Positions 34,524 through 43,448 of a stretch of 64,000 bases of DNA are shown one piece after another. Origin of the DNA: Brucella sp. BE17 (lineage in GTDB: Bacteria > Pseudomonadota > Alphaproteobacteria > Rhizobiales > Rhizobiaceae); assembly GCF_039545455.1 (NCBI RefSeq), contig NZ_CP154468.1, forward strand, positions 62,001-126,000. Direction: 5' to 3'. The notes beneath the pieces were generated by a model. That model saw only the letters and a list, made by a program, of their open reading frames with translations. It did not search any database and was not told the DNA's origin. Position 1 is the first letter of the stretch. Every line of letters begins with the position of its first letter. A program made the position numbers and the translations under genes.

Positions 34524-35825
34524 ATGCAGACCCAATTCAGCCCTGAACAATTGCTTGATCCCGATGTCAACGAAGCCGAAAAAATCCTGCGCAAATGCGT
34601 GCATTGCGGGTTTTGTACGGCCACATGCCCGACCTACGTGACGCTTGGCAATGAGTTGGACAGCCCGCGCGGTCGCATTTATCTCATCAAGGACATGTTG
34701 GAAAACGACCGCCCGGCGGACGACGAGGTCGTGCGCCATGTCGACCGCTGCCTGTCGTGCCTGTCCTGCATGACCACCTGTCCGTCCGGTGTCAATTACA
34801 TGCATCTGGTCGATCATGCCCGTGCGCATATCGAAAAGACCTATCGGCGTCCGTTCATCAACCGGCTGCTGCGCAGTGTGCTGGCGCATGTGCTGCCCTA
34901 TCCGGGGCGTTTTCGTACCGCTTTGCGGTTGGCGAAGCTTGGAAGGCCTTTTGCACCGCTGTTTGAAAAAAGCCCGGCATTGAAACCTGTTGCGGCAATG
35001 CTGGGCCTTGCGCCAAAGCACCTTCCGTCAAAGCCGGATATGATCAATTCGGTTGCGGGCGAAAAGCGCGGGCGGGTGGCGATGCTTGGCGGTTGCGCGC
35101 AATCCGTGCTCGATCCGGGCATCAATGCCGCAACTCTGCGTGTTCTGAACCGCTTCGGCATTGAAGTGGTGACACCGAAAGATGAAGGCTGCTGCGGTTC
35201 TCTTGTGCACCATATGGGCCGCGAGAAAGAGGCGCTTTCGCAGGCACGCCACAATGTCGATGTCTGGACACGCGAGATCGAGGCGGACTGTCTCGATGCA
35301 ATCATCGTCACAGCCTCGGGGTGCGGTACGACCATCAAGGATTATGGCTATATGCTACGGCTTGATCCCGCCTATGCGGATAAGGCAGCCAGGGTTTCTG
35401 CATTGGCAAAGGATGTAACCGAATATCTTGCCATGATCGATTTGCCGGAGCCGCAGCAACCAAAGGCGATGACCGTCGCCTATCATTCCGCTTGTTCCAT
35501 GCAGCATGGCCAGAAGATCGTGCGTCCGCCAAAAGACCTTTTGGCAAAGGCCGGTTTCAGCGTGAAAGAGCCGCTCGAAGGCCATCTGTGCTGCGGGTCG
35601 GCGGGCACTTACAACATCATGCAGCCGGAAATCGCCACGCGGTTGCGCGACCGCAAGGTCAAAAACATCGAGGCGACGGGTGCGCAGCTGATCGCCACCG
35701 GTAATATCGGGTGCATGACGCAGATCGGTTCCGGCTCGACATTGCCGATCGTGCATACGGTGGAACTGATCGACTGGGCCTATGGCGGGCCATGTCCGCA
35801 GCAACTGAAAACCATCGCCGCATGA
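34524..35825 (+). CDS. glcF: Glycolate oxidase iron-sulfur subunit
   Basis: A 433-residue protein. Two [4Fe-4S] ferredoxin motifs are visible: CVHCGFCTATCPTY (about 27-40) and CLSCLSCMTTCPSG (about 77-90). Two cysteine-rich CCG domains follow, with CCGSLVHHMG and CCGSAGTYNI. It transfers electrons from GlcD/GlcE to the respiratory chain at the membrane. It ends the operon; a strong bidirectional terminator lies just after its stop. Confidence 0.95.
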   Translation: MQTQFSPEQLLDPDVNEAEKILRKCVHCGFCTATCPTYVTLGNELDSPRGRIYLIKDMLENDRPADDEVVRHVDRCLSCLSCMTTCPSGVNYMHLVDHARAHIEKTYRRPFINRLLRSVLAHVLPYPGRFRTALRLAKLGRPFAPLFEKSPALKPVAAMLGLAPKHLPSKPDMINSVAGEKRGRVAMLGGCAQSVLDPGINAATLRVLNRFGIEVVTPKDEGCCGSLVHHMGREKEALSQARHNVDVWTREIEADCLDAIIVTASGCGTTIKDYGYMLRLDPAYADKAARVSALAKDVTEYLAMIDLPEPQQPKAMTVAYHSACSMQHGQKIVRPPKDLLAKAGFSVKEPLEGHLCCGSAGTYNIMQPEIATRLRDRKVKNIEATGAQLIATGNIGCMTQIGSGSTLPIVHTVELIDWAYGGPCPQQLKTIAA

Positions 35826-35850
35826 AAAAGCCGGGCTTTACCCGGCTTTT
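35826..35850. terminator. Bidirectional terminator between glcF and aldo/keto reductase genes
   Basis: Arms AAAAGCCGGG (35826-35835) and CCCGGCTTTT (35841-35850) pair perfectly around CTTTA. The A-run/T-run layout works on both strands, and the two flanking genes are convergent. Confidence 0.9.
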
Positions 35851-35857
35851 CGTTTGA

Positions 35858-36682
35858 TCAGGAGAGTGTACCGGGATTTGGCCCGATGCGTCCATCCGCG
35901 CGATCAAGCTTGGTGATTGCATCGTGATCGGTGCCATTGAGGCGGAAATCGAACACGTCAAAGTTTTCCTTGATGCGGGCCGGTGTGACCGATTTCGGAA
36001 TAACGATATTGCCGGTTTCGATATGCCAGCGCAAAATCACCTGAGCAACCGACTTGCCGTGCCTTTCCGCGATGGCTTTAAGCGTTGCATCTTCCAGTAT
36101 CTTACCCTGCCCAAGCGGGCTCCAGGCTTCGGTTGCAATGTTGTGCTTGCCGTGGAACAGGCGCAACTCGTCCTGCTGGAACTGTGGATGCAGTTCGATC
36201 TGGTTGAGCACAGGGGTTGCTTCGCTTTCCTTGATGATGCGCTCCAGATCGGCTGTGCGGAAATTTGACACGCCGATAGATTTTACCCGGCCTTCTTCCT
36301 TCAGCTTGATGAAGGCGCGCCACGTCTCGACAAAAAGATCCTTGGATGGCATCGGCCAATGGATGAGATAGAGATCGACGTAATCGGTGCCGAGCTTTTT
36401 CAGGCTGGCGTCGAAAGCCTTCAGGGTTGATTCATAGCCCTGTTCACCATTCCATAATTTGGTGGTCAGAAAAATGTCGCCACGCGCGAGACCTGATGCG
36501 CTGATCGCTTTGCCGACACCCTCTTCATTGCCATAGATGGCGGCTGTGTCTATATGCCGATAGCCCAACTTCAAGGCTTCGCTGACGGCTGCAACCGCTT
36601 CGTCATTGCCGACCTGCCAGACACCGAAACCGAGTTGTGGAATCTGATTGCCGTCGTTCAGTTTCACGGTCGGTACGCTCAT
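35858..36682 (-). CDS. Aldo/keto reductase (2,5-diketo-D-gluconate reductase-like)
   Basis: A 274-residue AKR with the complete catalytic tetrad Asp45, Tyr50, Lys75 and His108 (GYRHIDTAAIYGNEEGVG, LTTKLW, DLYLIHWP). NADPH-binding residues follow in IVIPKSVTPARIKENFDVFD. The closest general match is the DkgA/DkgB group, which reduce aldehydes and 2,5-diketogluconate or methylglyoxal. GGAGGGAAGG lies upstream of ATG 36682. It is a single gene. Confidence 0.9.
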   Translation of the reverse strand: MSVPTVKLNDGNQIPQLGFGVWQVGNDEAVAAVSEALKLGYRHIDTAAIYGNEEGVGKAISASGLARGDIFLTTKLWNGEQGYESTLKAFDASLKKLGTDYVDLYLIHWPMPSKDLFVETWRAFIKLKEEGRVKSIGVSNFRTADLERIIKESEATPVLNQIELHPQFQQDELRLFHGKHNIATEAWSPLGQGKILEDATLKAIAERHGKSVAQVILRWHIETGNIVIPKSVTPARIKENFDVFDFRLNGTDHDAITKLDRADGRIGPNPGTLS

Positions 36683-36879
36683 GCTCTATCCTTCCCTCCA
36701 AGGCGCACCGATCCTGCTGCGATGCGCGCCGCCCATCGGCGGCAGCATTCAATTCCTGTTTGTCTGACAAGCATATGGGTGTTCGCGATAAAAGCAAAAG
36801 CCTTTTGCGGGAGCTTTTTGCGTTTGGCGGCGATATTGTGAATAAATATTACGGTTGTTTCAGATTTATGAAAACACAA

Positions 36880-36905
36880 GGCCGCCCTTCGTTGGAAGGA
36901 CGGCC
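36880..36905 (-). terminator. Terminator-like hairpin after the L,D-transpeptidase gene
   Basis: Arms GGCCGCCCTTC (36880-36890) and GAAGGACGGCC (36895-36905) pair with one mismatch around GTTG. On the transcribed minus strand it is followed by TTGTGTTTT. It lies about 30 bp past the stop of the gene at 36933. Confidence 0.7.
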
Positions 36906-36932
36906 TGAAATGACAGCAAGGCGGTTTTTTAA

Positions 36933-37628
36933 TCAGCGCACGACAACGCGGGCGCCCACGGGAACACGATTGTACAGATCGCTCACATCTTCGTTACGCA
37001 TGCGGATGCAGCCGGAAGACATGGCTTTGCCGATGGTCCAAGGCTGGTTGGTGCCATGGATGCGATAAAGCGTATCGCCGAGATAAAGGGCACGCGCGCC
37101 GAGCGGGTTGTTGATCCCGCCTTTCATGCTGGTCGGTAGGATACGACCCTTCTTACGCTCGCGTTCAATCATGCGCTTGGGCGGGGTCCAGGTCGGCCAT
37201 TCCGCTTTGCGGCTGATGCGCTGCCCGCCTTTCCAGCTAAAACCCTGCCTGCCGACTCCGACGCCGTAGCGCTTGGCTTTTCCGCCAGACTGCACCAGAA
37301 ACAGGAAGCGGTTTTTGGTGTCGATAACGATCGTGCCGGGGGCTTCCTTGCCGTTGTATGAGACGGTCTGAGGCAGGTAGATGGAAGAAATCTGCTTCTT
37401 GTTCGGCTTGGGGCTTACGGCAGGGCGCTGTAAGGAAACCTTACGTGTGGCCTGAGGTTTCGGCTGGGCTTTTTGCCTGGCCGTGCCGCGCATGGGTTCC
37501 TGCTGCAACTGGGCAACCTGGTGCAGTGCATTATCGTTTCGATCATAGGCAAAAGCCATGCTCGTATTAACAATCGAAACGGCTAATGCCGCAAGTGAGC
37601 CCACCAAGAGAAGATGACGCGGTTTCAT
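36933..37628 (-). CDS. L,D-transpeptidase (YkuD/ErfK family)
   Basis: A 231-residue exported protein. The signal peptide is MKPRHLLLVGSLAALAVSIV through MAFA-YD. A Lys/Pro/Gln-rich linker (about 45-80) leads to the YkuD domain (about 88-231) with active-site His191 (YRIHGTNQ) and Cys207 (SSGCIRM). These enzymes make 3-3 peptidoglycan cross-links or tether outer-membrane proteins to peptidoglycan, which is notable in Brucella-group cells. ATG 37640 (four codons upstream) is an alternative start. Confidence 0.92.
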   Translation of the reverse strand: MKPRHLLLVGSLAALAVSIVNTSMAFAYDRNDNALHQVAQLQQEPMRGTARQKAQPKPQATRKVSLQRPAVSPKPNKKQISSIYLPQTVSYNGKEAPGTIVIDTKNRFLFLVQSGGKAKRYGVGVGRQGFSWKGGQRISRKAEWPTWTPPKRMIERERKKGRILPTSMKGGINNPLGARALYLGDTLYRIHGTNQPWTIGKAMSSGCIRMRNEDVSDLYNRVPVGARVVVR

Positions 37629-37877
37629 GTCATGTTCCATCCTGTTTGCACCGTTCGGCGATATGCCGTTTTGCCAGCGCTTGTTGCCTGATAAATGTCC
37701 TGACAATCTCTGTCAGGAGAAAGGTCTTAAAAGTTATTCCGCCATTGTGCGGGATAATGGAATCGTAAAAGTAAACGTCTGCCGTGTATTTCGTGTCTTT
37801 TTGCTCTAACTGTTGTTGTGGTTAGTGGAAAGTTGCGCGACATGCTTAAGAATGCGTGAAATCCAAAGGTCAGGTCA

Positions 37878-38525
37878 ATGAATAATATAGTCGAAGTAAA
37901 ATCCGGTCTGAGGATTGGTTCCGATGGTCAAACGCGTTGCTTCTGGCCGAGTGAACTTCCGGATTATCTTGCCTATCACGATTATGAATGGGGGGTGCCG
38001 GTTGATGACGACTACCGGCTATTTGAGAAAATCTGTCTGGAAGGCTTTCAATCCGGCCTGTCATGGCTGACAATTTTGCGCAAGCGCGAGAATTTCCGTG
38101 CGGCCTTTAGCGGCTTCGATTTTCATCGTGTCGCTCAATATGACGAAAAGGACGTAGAGCGTCTTCTTGCCGACAAGGGCATCGTGCGTCATCGTGGCAA
38201 GATTGTCTCCACGATCAATAATGCCAATCGTGCCATTGAACTCGTTGCGGAAAAGGGCTCGCTTGCTGCCTATTTCTGGTCGTTCGAGCCGGGAGTGAAA
38301 GAGCGCCCCGCCGTCATTGATTATCCGACCCTTATCGCAAATCCGAAGACAGAGACTTCCCTGCGCATTTCGAAGGATCTAAAAAAGCGGGGCTGGTCGT
38401 TTGTTGGTCCAACCACGGTCTATGCCTTCATGCAGGCCATGGGGTTGGTCAATGACCATATCGAAGGCTGTCACTGTCGTGCGCAAATAGAAACGCTGCG
38501 GCAAAATTTCAAACGACCACTATAG
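37878..38525 (+). CDS. tag: DNA-3-methyladenine glycosylase I
   Basis: A 215-residue Tag homologue. The structural zinc site is complete: Cys21, His34, His194 and Cys198, with the same spacing as in E. coli Tag. The catalytic-pocket Glu55 occurs in LFEKICLEGFQSGLSW. The enzyme removes 3-methyladenine from alkylated DNA. The N-terminus is about 17 residues longer than E. coli Tag. A second, unrelated 3-methyladenine glycosylase is encoded at 41592-42212. Confidence 0.94.
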   Translation: MNNIVEVKSGLRIGSDGQTRCFWPSELPDYLAYHDYEWGVPVDDDYRLFEKICLEGFQSGLSWLTILRKRENFRAAFSGFDFHRVAQYDEKDVERLLADKGIVRHRGKIVSTINNANRAIELVAEKGSLAAYFWSFEPGVKERPAVIDYPTLIANPKTETSLRISKDLKKRGWSFVGPTTVYAFMQAMGLVNDHIEGCHCRAQIETLRQNFKRPL

Positions 38526-38660
38526 AATCGGACCGATACATAAATCTAATATTTGAGACGCGGCCTTTGTGCGTGCGGATGGGCGTGACGGGCGCTCTAT
38601 TATGTCGATTGCCAAGGCGGATGGTTTCTGTAACAAGCAAAACATGTTCAGGAGTTGAAG

Positions 38661-39278
38661 ATGGATCTGGCATCGCTGATTGCTTTCGCGGGTATTCTGA
38701 TTGTTGCTGCCGGTACGCCGGGACCGAATGTTGGAGCGCTTGTCGCTCGGGTCATCAGTCGCGGCCACAAGGGCGTTTTTCCTTTTATGTTTGGCTTGTG
38801 GCTGGGGGATGCCGTGTGGCTTTCTCTTGCCGTCTGGGGTCTTTCGGCGCTGGCCAACACGTTCCATACCGCTTTCCTGATCCTTAAATATGCGGGTATC
38901 GCCTACCTTTGCTATCTGGCATGGAAAATGTGGATCGCGCCGGTTGCAGGAGAGACGGATGAGAACGCCATTCCGCAACATGGCGAAGGCCGTAAGCTTT
39001 TTTTGAGTGCGCTTGCGGTTACACTGGGTAATCCCAAGATCATGGTATTCTATATTGCGATCCTGCCCACCATCATCGACATTAACGCGGTAACAATGGT
39101 CGGCTGGGGCGAACTGCTTGTGGTAATGTTTGCGGTTCTTGCCGCTGTTGACAGCGCCTGGGTGGTTCTTGCGGCGCAAGCACGCCGCTTCTTACGTAGC
39201 CCGCGCATGATGCGCATTGCCAACCGGACCAGTGCCGGCATGATGGCAGGTGCAGCTGTTGCCATTGCTGCCCGCTGA
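38661..39278 (+). CDS. LysE-family amino-acid exporter
   Basis: A 205-residue LysE/RhtB translocator with about six membrane helices. The N-terminal family motif IVAAGTPGPNVGALVARVIS includes the conserved Gly-Pro-Asn. AGGAG (38650-38654) precedes the ATG at 38661, so I prefer it to the TTG at 38655. The substrate is unknown; homologues export homoserine, threonine, lysine and similar compounds. Confidence 0.9.
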   Translation: MDLASLIAFAGILIVAAGTPGPNVGALVARVISRGHKGVFPFMFGLWLGDAVWLSLAVWGLSALANTFHTAFLILKYAGIAYLCYLAWKMWIAPVAGETDENAIPQHGEGRKLFLSALAVTLGNPKIMVFYIAILPTIIDINAVTMVGWGELLVVMFAVLAAVDSAWVVLAAQARRFLRSPRMMRIANRTSAGMMAGAAVAIAAR

Positions 39279-39384
39279 ACTGGTCGGGGTTTCTATCCGA
39301 AGCGGTTAACTGAGGATGGCTTTTTCGTGTTTGCGCACTGGGGGTTACCCTCGTAGTGCCTCCAATGCCTTGCCATAAAAGAAC

Positions 39385-39418
39385 CGGCCCAGGACATCGC
39401 TCTTAATGTCCCGGGCCG
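39385..39418 (-). terminator. Terminator for the gene at 39445-39714
   Basis: Arms CGGCCCAGGACAT (39385-39397) and ATGTCCCGGGCCG (39406-39418) pair with one mismatch. On the minus strand the stem is followed by TTCTTTTATGG. It sits between two convergent genes. Confidence 0.75.
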
Positions 39419-39444
39419 TTCCCCCCGCCCAAAAACACTGCAGA

Positions 39445-39714
39445 TTAAAGAATTTCTTCGTTCAAGCCTTGTATGTTCGGGTTATCCGCATCAGGCCTGA
39501 ATTTAGAATGTGCAAGGCGTGCGGATAATTGCGCAATGTAAGCTGGTTCCCTCAAGCCGCTCTCGTAGAGCTTCATGATGCATGTCGCGAGTTCGGCCTC
39601 GGTATGGGCGCTGTTACTTTCTTCCAGAAGGATTGCCGCCTGCGAAAAGCAGTCGCGCATAACATTGATTTCGCCCGGCGTGTAAATTCGGCTCGCTTCG
39701 TTAAACAACGGCAT
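39445..39714 (-). CDS. Small conserved-type hypothetical protein
   Basis: An 89-residue acidic, mainly helical protein (start MPLFNEASRIYTPGEINVMR). I do not recognise a named domain, though the composition and small size resemble rhizobial proteins of unknown function found near Crp/Fnr regulators. It is divergent from the Crp/Fnr gene at 39878, and a perfect 16-bp palindrome lies between them. The start at ATG 39714 has GGAGG upstream. A terminator follows the gene. Confidence 0.7.
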   Translation of the reverse strand: MPLFNEASRIYTPGEINVMRDCFSQAAILLEESNSAHTEAELATCIMKLYESGLREPAYIAQLSARLAHSKFRPDADNPNIQGLNEEIL

Positions 39715-39792
39715 GGCAGCCTCCTTCAATAGACACATAGGATAATGCGTTTAACCGATTTGAGTAGAGGTAAACTGAGTTCATGGCGCATG

Positions 39793-39808
39793 CGTACGAT
39801 ATCGTACG
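39793..39808. promoter_or_regulatory. Perfect 16-bp palindrome in a divergent promoter
   Basis: CGTACGATATCGTACG reads identically on both strands. It is 79 bp upstream of the small hypothetical gene and 70 bp upstream of the Crp/Fnr gene, a typical operator position for a shared regulator. A core CGTACG recurs at 41469-41474, in the gap upstream of the second Crp/Fnr gene. Function is inferred. Confidence 0.55.
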
Positions 39809-39877
39809 GAAAACGCGCAATAATCCGGAACTTTTTGGTTTCTTCGCTGTTTCAAAATTACCTGAGAGGTAAATGAA

Positions 39878-40615
39878 ATGGATTTTCCACCCCATGAAGA
39901 TGTTGCCAACAAGCTTTTGGCATCAATGCCAAAACCGGATTACCGAGAACTGGCCCAAGAGCTTACCTATGTTACGTTGCCTTCCGGCACTTATATGGCC
40001 CGATGCGAAAAGCCTATAGATAAAGTATATTTTATGACTTCTGGTATTGGCTCCGTTATTTTGACGACGGGCAAGGGGCGGCGGGCGGAAGCCGGGATTT
40101 TCGGCTTTGAAGGTTATGTTCCAACGTCCGCGATCGCTGGCGTGGAAACCAGCTGCTATGACGTCATAATCCAGATCGCAGGCGAGGGCTACGCATTGCC
40201 CTATGACAGCTTTCGCCGCTGGATGGAGAAAAATGGCCGTTTCAACAAAATCATGATCCGGTCGATTGAAGCTTTTTCTGTTCAACTGGCGCATACGGCG
40301 GTATCCAATGCCGTTCACGATGTACCCCAGCGTCTCGCGCGTTGGCTTTTGATGTGCGATGACCGTCTTGCCGGAAATGAAATCCCCCTCACGCATGAAT
40401 TCCTCTCGATCATGCTTGGCGTGCGCAGGCCCAGCGTCACCGATTCCCTGCACGTTCTGGAGGGGCTTGGCCTTATCAGAGCCAATCGGGGCATGATTAC
40501 TATTCGTGATCGGCGCGGGTTGGAACAATATGCAGAAGATGCTTATGGACGGCCCGAAAGGCAATATGAGCGATTTCTCTCGAACCTGCCCGCGCCTGAG
40601 CCTTGGTGTGTCTAG
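39878..40615 (+). CDS. Crp/Fnr-family regulator (first of a convergent pair)
   Basis: A 245-residue protein. A cNMP-binding-like beta roll occupies about 25-135, and the C-terminal HTH_Crp_2 domain has HEFLSIMLGVRRPSVTDSLH. It lacks an N-terminal Cys cluster, so it is not an oxygen-sensing FNR with [4Fe-4S]. It also lacks the cAMP-binding RxSxE motif of true CRP, so the ligand is unknown. It closely resembles the gene at 40661-41368, which is convergent with it. Confidence 0.88.
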   Translation: MDFPPHEDVANKLLASMPKPDYRELAQELTYVTLPSGTYMARCEKPIDKVYFMTSGIGSVILTTGKGRRAEAGIFGFEGYVPTSAIAGVETSCYDVIIQIAGEGYALPYDSFRRWMEKNGRFNKIMIRSIEAFSVQLAHTAVSNAVHDVPQRLARWLLMCDDRLAGNEIPLTHEFLSIMLGVRRPSVTDSLHVLEGLGLIRANRGMITIRDRRGLEQYAEDAYGRPERQYERFLSNLPAPEPWCV

Positions 40616-40660
40616 GATCCGGACCCTGGGGCGTATCGGGAGAATTAAAGTCGATTGGCC

Positions 40661-41368
40661 CTAATACCCTTCGATAAGCCGGCTATATTCTTCTTCCGGT
40701 TTTCCGTAGGCTTCGCCAGCGAACTCCTCCAGCCCCTTGCGATCACGAATGGTGATCCGGCCCCGCTCGGAGCGCACAAGCTTTTTCCCTTCAAGCATAT
40801 GCAGACCGGTCGTGATACTCGGGCGCCGAACCCCCAGCATCAATGCGATGAAATCATGGGTGAGTACGATCTCGTCGCCGTCGATTCTGTCATGCGCCAT
40901 CAATAGCCAGCGGGCAAGGCGCTCATGGATATGAAGATTGACGTTTGCCCAGACGGTATAGGAAATCTGGGATGTAAAGGTCTGCATGTAGCGGGCCAGC
41001 AGGTTGGCGAACTGGCTGTGACGCGCGAGTGCGGTGGCTGCCGCGGCAATCGGCAGGCGATGACCGTAACCGTCCATTTGCATCACCACTTCATGCAAGC
41101 TCGTTGTCGCGCCGACTGCAGCGGATGTCGGCGAAAAGCCCTCGCGACCGAACATGCCGGATTCCGCCAGCTGGCCAGTCCGCGAAATGGTTATGACAGA
41201 GCCAATGCCGTCCGAAAGAAAATATAGATACCCGACGGGCTGATTGGCTTCCACGATTACTTGGCCGCGATGAAGCCTTACCGGTTCCAGGCTGGAACCG
41301 ATATGGTGAAGAATATCGCTATCGAGGTAGTTGAGAAGGCGGTTTTTCAAACTATTCTTGTCGTACAT
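40661..41368 (-). CDS. Crp/Fnr-family regulator (second of a convergent pair)
   Basis: A 235-residue paralogue of the preceding protein. The HTH reads HDFIALMLGVRRPSITTGLH, almost the same as its neighbour, and the sensory domain starts VRLHRGQVIVEANQPVGYLY. It contains no cysteine at all, which rules out an iron-sulfur sensor. The two genes end 45 bp apart. Such pairs in rhizobia often respond to nutritional or stress signals, but the ligand is unknown. Confidence 0.88.
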   Translation of the reverse strand: MYDKNSLKNRLLNYLDSDILHHIGSSLEPVRLHRGQVIVEANQPVGYLYFLSDGIGSVITISRTGQLAESGMFGREGFSPTSAAVGATTSLHEVVMQMDGYGHRLPIAAAATALARHSQFANLLARYMQTFTSQISYTVWANVNLHIHERLARWLLMAHDRIDGDEIVLTHDFIALMLGVRRPSITTGLHMLEGKKLVRSERGRITIRDRKGLEEFAGEAYGKPEEEYSRLIEGY

Positions 41369-41591
41369 GGATGTTGCTGATGGGCAAAGTACGAGCTCCC
41401 CCCGTCGCGATGCCCCAATTCTTTGACGGTTGTTTTTCTATAACACCCAGATTCGGCAAATGATTATCCGTACGCTAACAGACAAAGGAATGCTCAGGCG
41501 CGTATTGGGAACGAAGCAGGTCTGTTCTCGTTTGAAATCCAGACCTGCCACCTGATACACCTGCGGATAAGGATGGGACGGGAAGATATCG

Positions 41592-42212
41592 ATGACCATG
41601 GAAAGCCCGCAGTTCTCTGAAATTTTCGATAGGGACGCCGTCGAGGTCGCGACGCAATTGATCGGCTGGACTTTCGCGGTGGGCGATACGGGCGGGATGA
41701 TCGTGGAAACGGAAGCCTATACGCTTACCGATCCCGCCTCACACAGTTTTAAGGGGGAAACCAAGCGCAACAAGTCCATGTTTGGTCTGCCCGGTCGGGC
41801 CTATGTCTACCGGATCTATGGGCTGCACTGGTGCATGAATATCGTTTGCAGCCGTGGTTCGGCCGTGCTTATCCGCGCTCTGGAACCCTTAAGTGGACTG
41901 GACGAAATGAAGCAAAGGAGACAGAGCGAACAGGAGGATTCGCTTTGCTCTGGTCCTGCCAAGCTTGCGCAGGCTCTAGGGATCACTGGCGATCTCGATG
42001 GCCAGCGGCTGGACCGGGTGCCCTTTCGGCTGGAACCATGCCAGCGCGAAATGCAGGTCGTGAGGGGATTAAGGATCGGTATATCGAAGGCAACCGAATT
42101 TCCATGGCGCTTCTGTCTCCAAGGCTCTGCCTTTCTGAGTCGCCCGGTTAAGGCCCCTGCACGTTTGAAAGGCGTTCACCCAGACGCAGACAGGCTACGC
42201 GCAAAATCCTGA
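41592..42212 (+). CDS. mpg: 3-methyladenine DNA glycosylase, AAG/MPG type
   Basis: A 206-residue AAG-family enzyme. Active-site residues Glu41 (VETEAY), Tyr43 and His51 are in place. The segment FGLPGRAYVYRIYGLHWCMN is typical of the family. It removes alkylated and deaminated purines. It is unrelated in fold to the Tag protein encoded 3.1 kb upstream. The gene is divergent from the second Crp/Fnr gene. Confidence 0.93.
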   Translation: MTMESPQFSEIFDRDAVEVATQLIGWTFAVGDTGGMIVETEAYTLTDPASHSFKGETKRNKSMFGLPGRAYVYRIYGLHWCMNIVCSRGSAVLIRALEPLSGLDEMKQRRQSEQEDSLCSGPAKLAQALGITGDLDGQRLDRVPFRLEPCQREMQVVRGLRIGISKATEFPWRFCLQGSAFLSRPVKAPARLKGVHPDADRLRAKS

Positions 42213-42373
42213 CACCTTGCGGTAAATGTCATTTTCAGCGTTTACAGTGGATGGGAGCAATACTGGCGCTTTGCGCCGCGCAGAAATGTGGCCTATCAAT
42301 AGCGGGATTTCACAATATCGCCTGGCGTCGTATGTTCTGGGCATTGTGCAAGCTTTAATCAGTCCGACAGGTG

Positions 42374-43423
42374 ATGTTCGTGGCCCATGACGACCGTAGA
42401 AAAAACCGCGTCACCCTGATCGACGTGGCCCTCCATGCCGATGTTTCCCGCGCGACAGCATCGCTTGTGGTGCGCAAGAGCCCGCTGGTGAGTGCGCTAA
42501 CGCGTGAAAAAGTGGAAAGGTCACTACGGGAACTGGGTTATGTTTATAATATGGGGGCGGCCAGTCTGCGTGCCGAACGGTCGAATACGGTCGGCGTCAT
42601 CTTGCCCACCCTCGGCAATCCGTTTTACGGCGAGCTTCTTGCTGGCATCGAAAGTGTACTGGGCGAAGCTGAAATCGTGGTTCTTCTGGCGATCAGCCAT
42701 GACAAGTTTTCCAATCAGCGCCTGTTGATGCAGCGCATGCGCGAACATGGTGTCGATGGCGTAATCGTTTCGCCGTCCGCAGATACGCAAGCAGAATATA
42801 TCGAACAGATGCCCGGCTGGGGGCTACCAGCTGTGCAGGTTTTGCGGCATGTGAGTGACAGGGTCGACTATGCTGGCGTTGATTATGCCAGCGGCATGCG
42901 CCAGGCGGTCAATCATCTTGCCGCTCTCGGCCACAAGACAATCGCGTTTGCAGTTCATCGCCCCTTCCATTCGGCCTATCGCGAGAGAATCGAAGGCTTT
43001 CGCGAGGCGATGCTGCAACTGCGCCTCAATGCGGAACTGATTGTCGAGTTGCCAAATTCGATCCCTGAAATTGCCCGAGCGACTCCGTTGCTGTTCGCGC
43101 AGGGGCAGATGCCAACCGCTGCAATCTGTCTCAATGATGTTGTCGCGCTCGGTCTTTCAGCCGGGCTTTATGACTATGGCAAGAAAATCGGGCTTGATTT
43201 TGCGTTGGTCGGGTTTGACGACGTCAGTGATGCGGAAGCAACGCGCCCCCGACTGAGCTCGGTTGCGACGCGGCCCGTAACGGTGGGGCAGAACGCTGCC
43301 CGTCTGCTTCTGGACCGTCTTGACCAGCCAGATCGTGTGTCGCGCAAGATTATCAGCGAAACATATTTGCAGGTTCGCCAATCCTGTGGCGGCCCTGTTT
43401 ATCGAGAGAGTGCGACCAATTAG
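42374..43423 (+). CDS. LacI-family transcriptional regulator
   Basis: About 349 residues. The HTH reads TLIDVALHADVSRATASLVV, followed by the hinge LGYVYNMGAASLRAERSNTV. The ligand domain has GFDDVSDAEATRPRLSSVAT. The start is uncertain: GTG 42371, ATG 42374 and GTG 42380 are close together, and AGG at 42369 fits 42380 best in spacing. It lies 87 bp upstream of an amino-acid-type ABC operon on the same strand. A perfect palindrome in that gap is its likely operator. LacI control of this transporter class is unusual. Confidence 0.88.
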   Translation: MFVAHDDRRKNRVTLIDVALHADVSRATASLVVRKSPLVSALTREKVERSLRELGYVYNMGAASLRAERSNTVGVILPTLGNPFYGELLAGIESVLGEAEIVVLLAISHDKFSNQRLLMQRMREHGVDGVIVSPSADTQAEYIEQMPGWGLPAVQVLRHVSDRVDYAGVDYASGMRQAVNHLAALGHKTIAFAVHRPFHSAYRERIEGFREAMLQLRLNAELIVELPNSIPEIARATPLLFAQGQMPTAAICLNDVVALGLSAGLYDYGKKIGLDFALVGFDDVSDAEATRPRLSSVATRPVTVGQNAARLLLDRLDQPDRVSRKIISETYLQVRQSCGGPVYRESATN

Positions 43424-43448
43424 ACATTGACGCATAGGTACGATAGCA

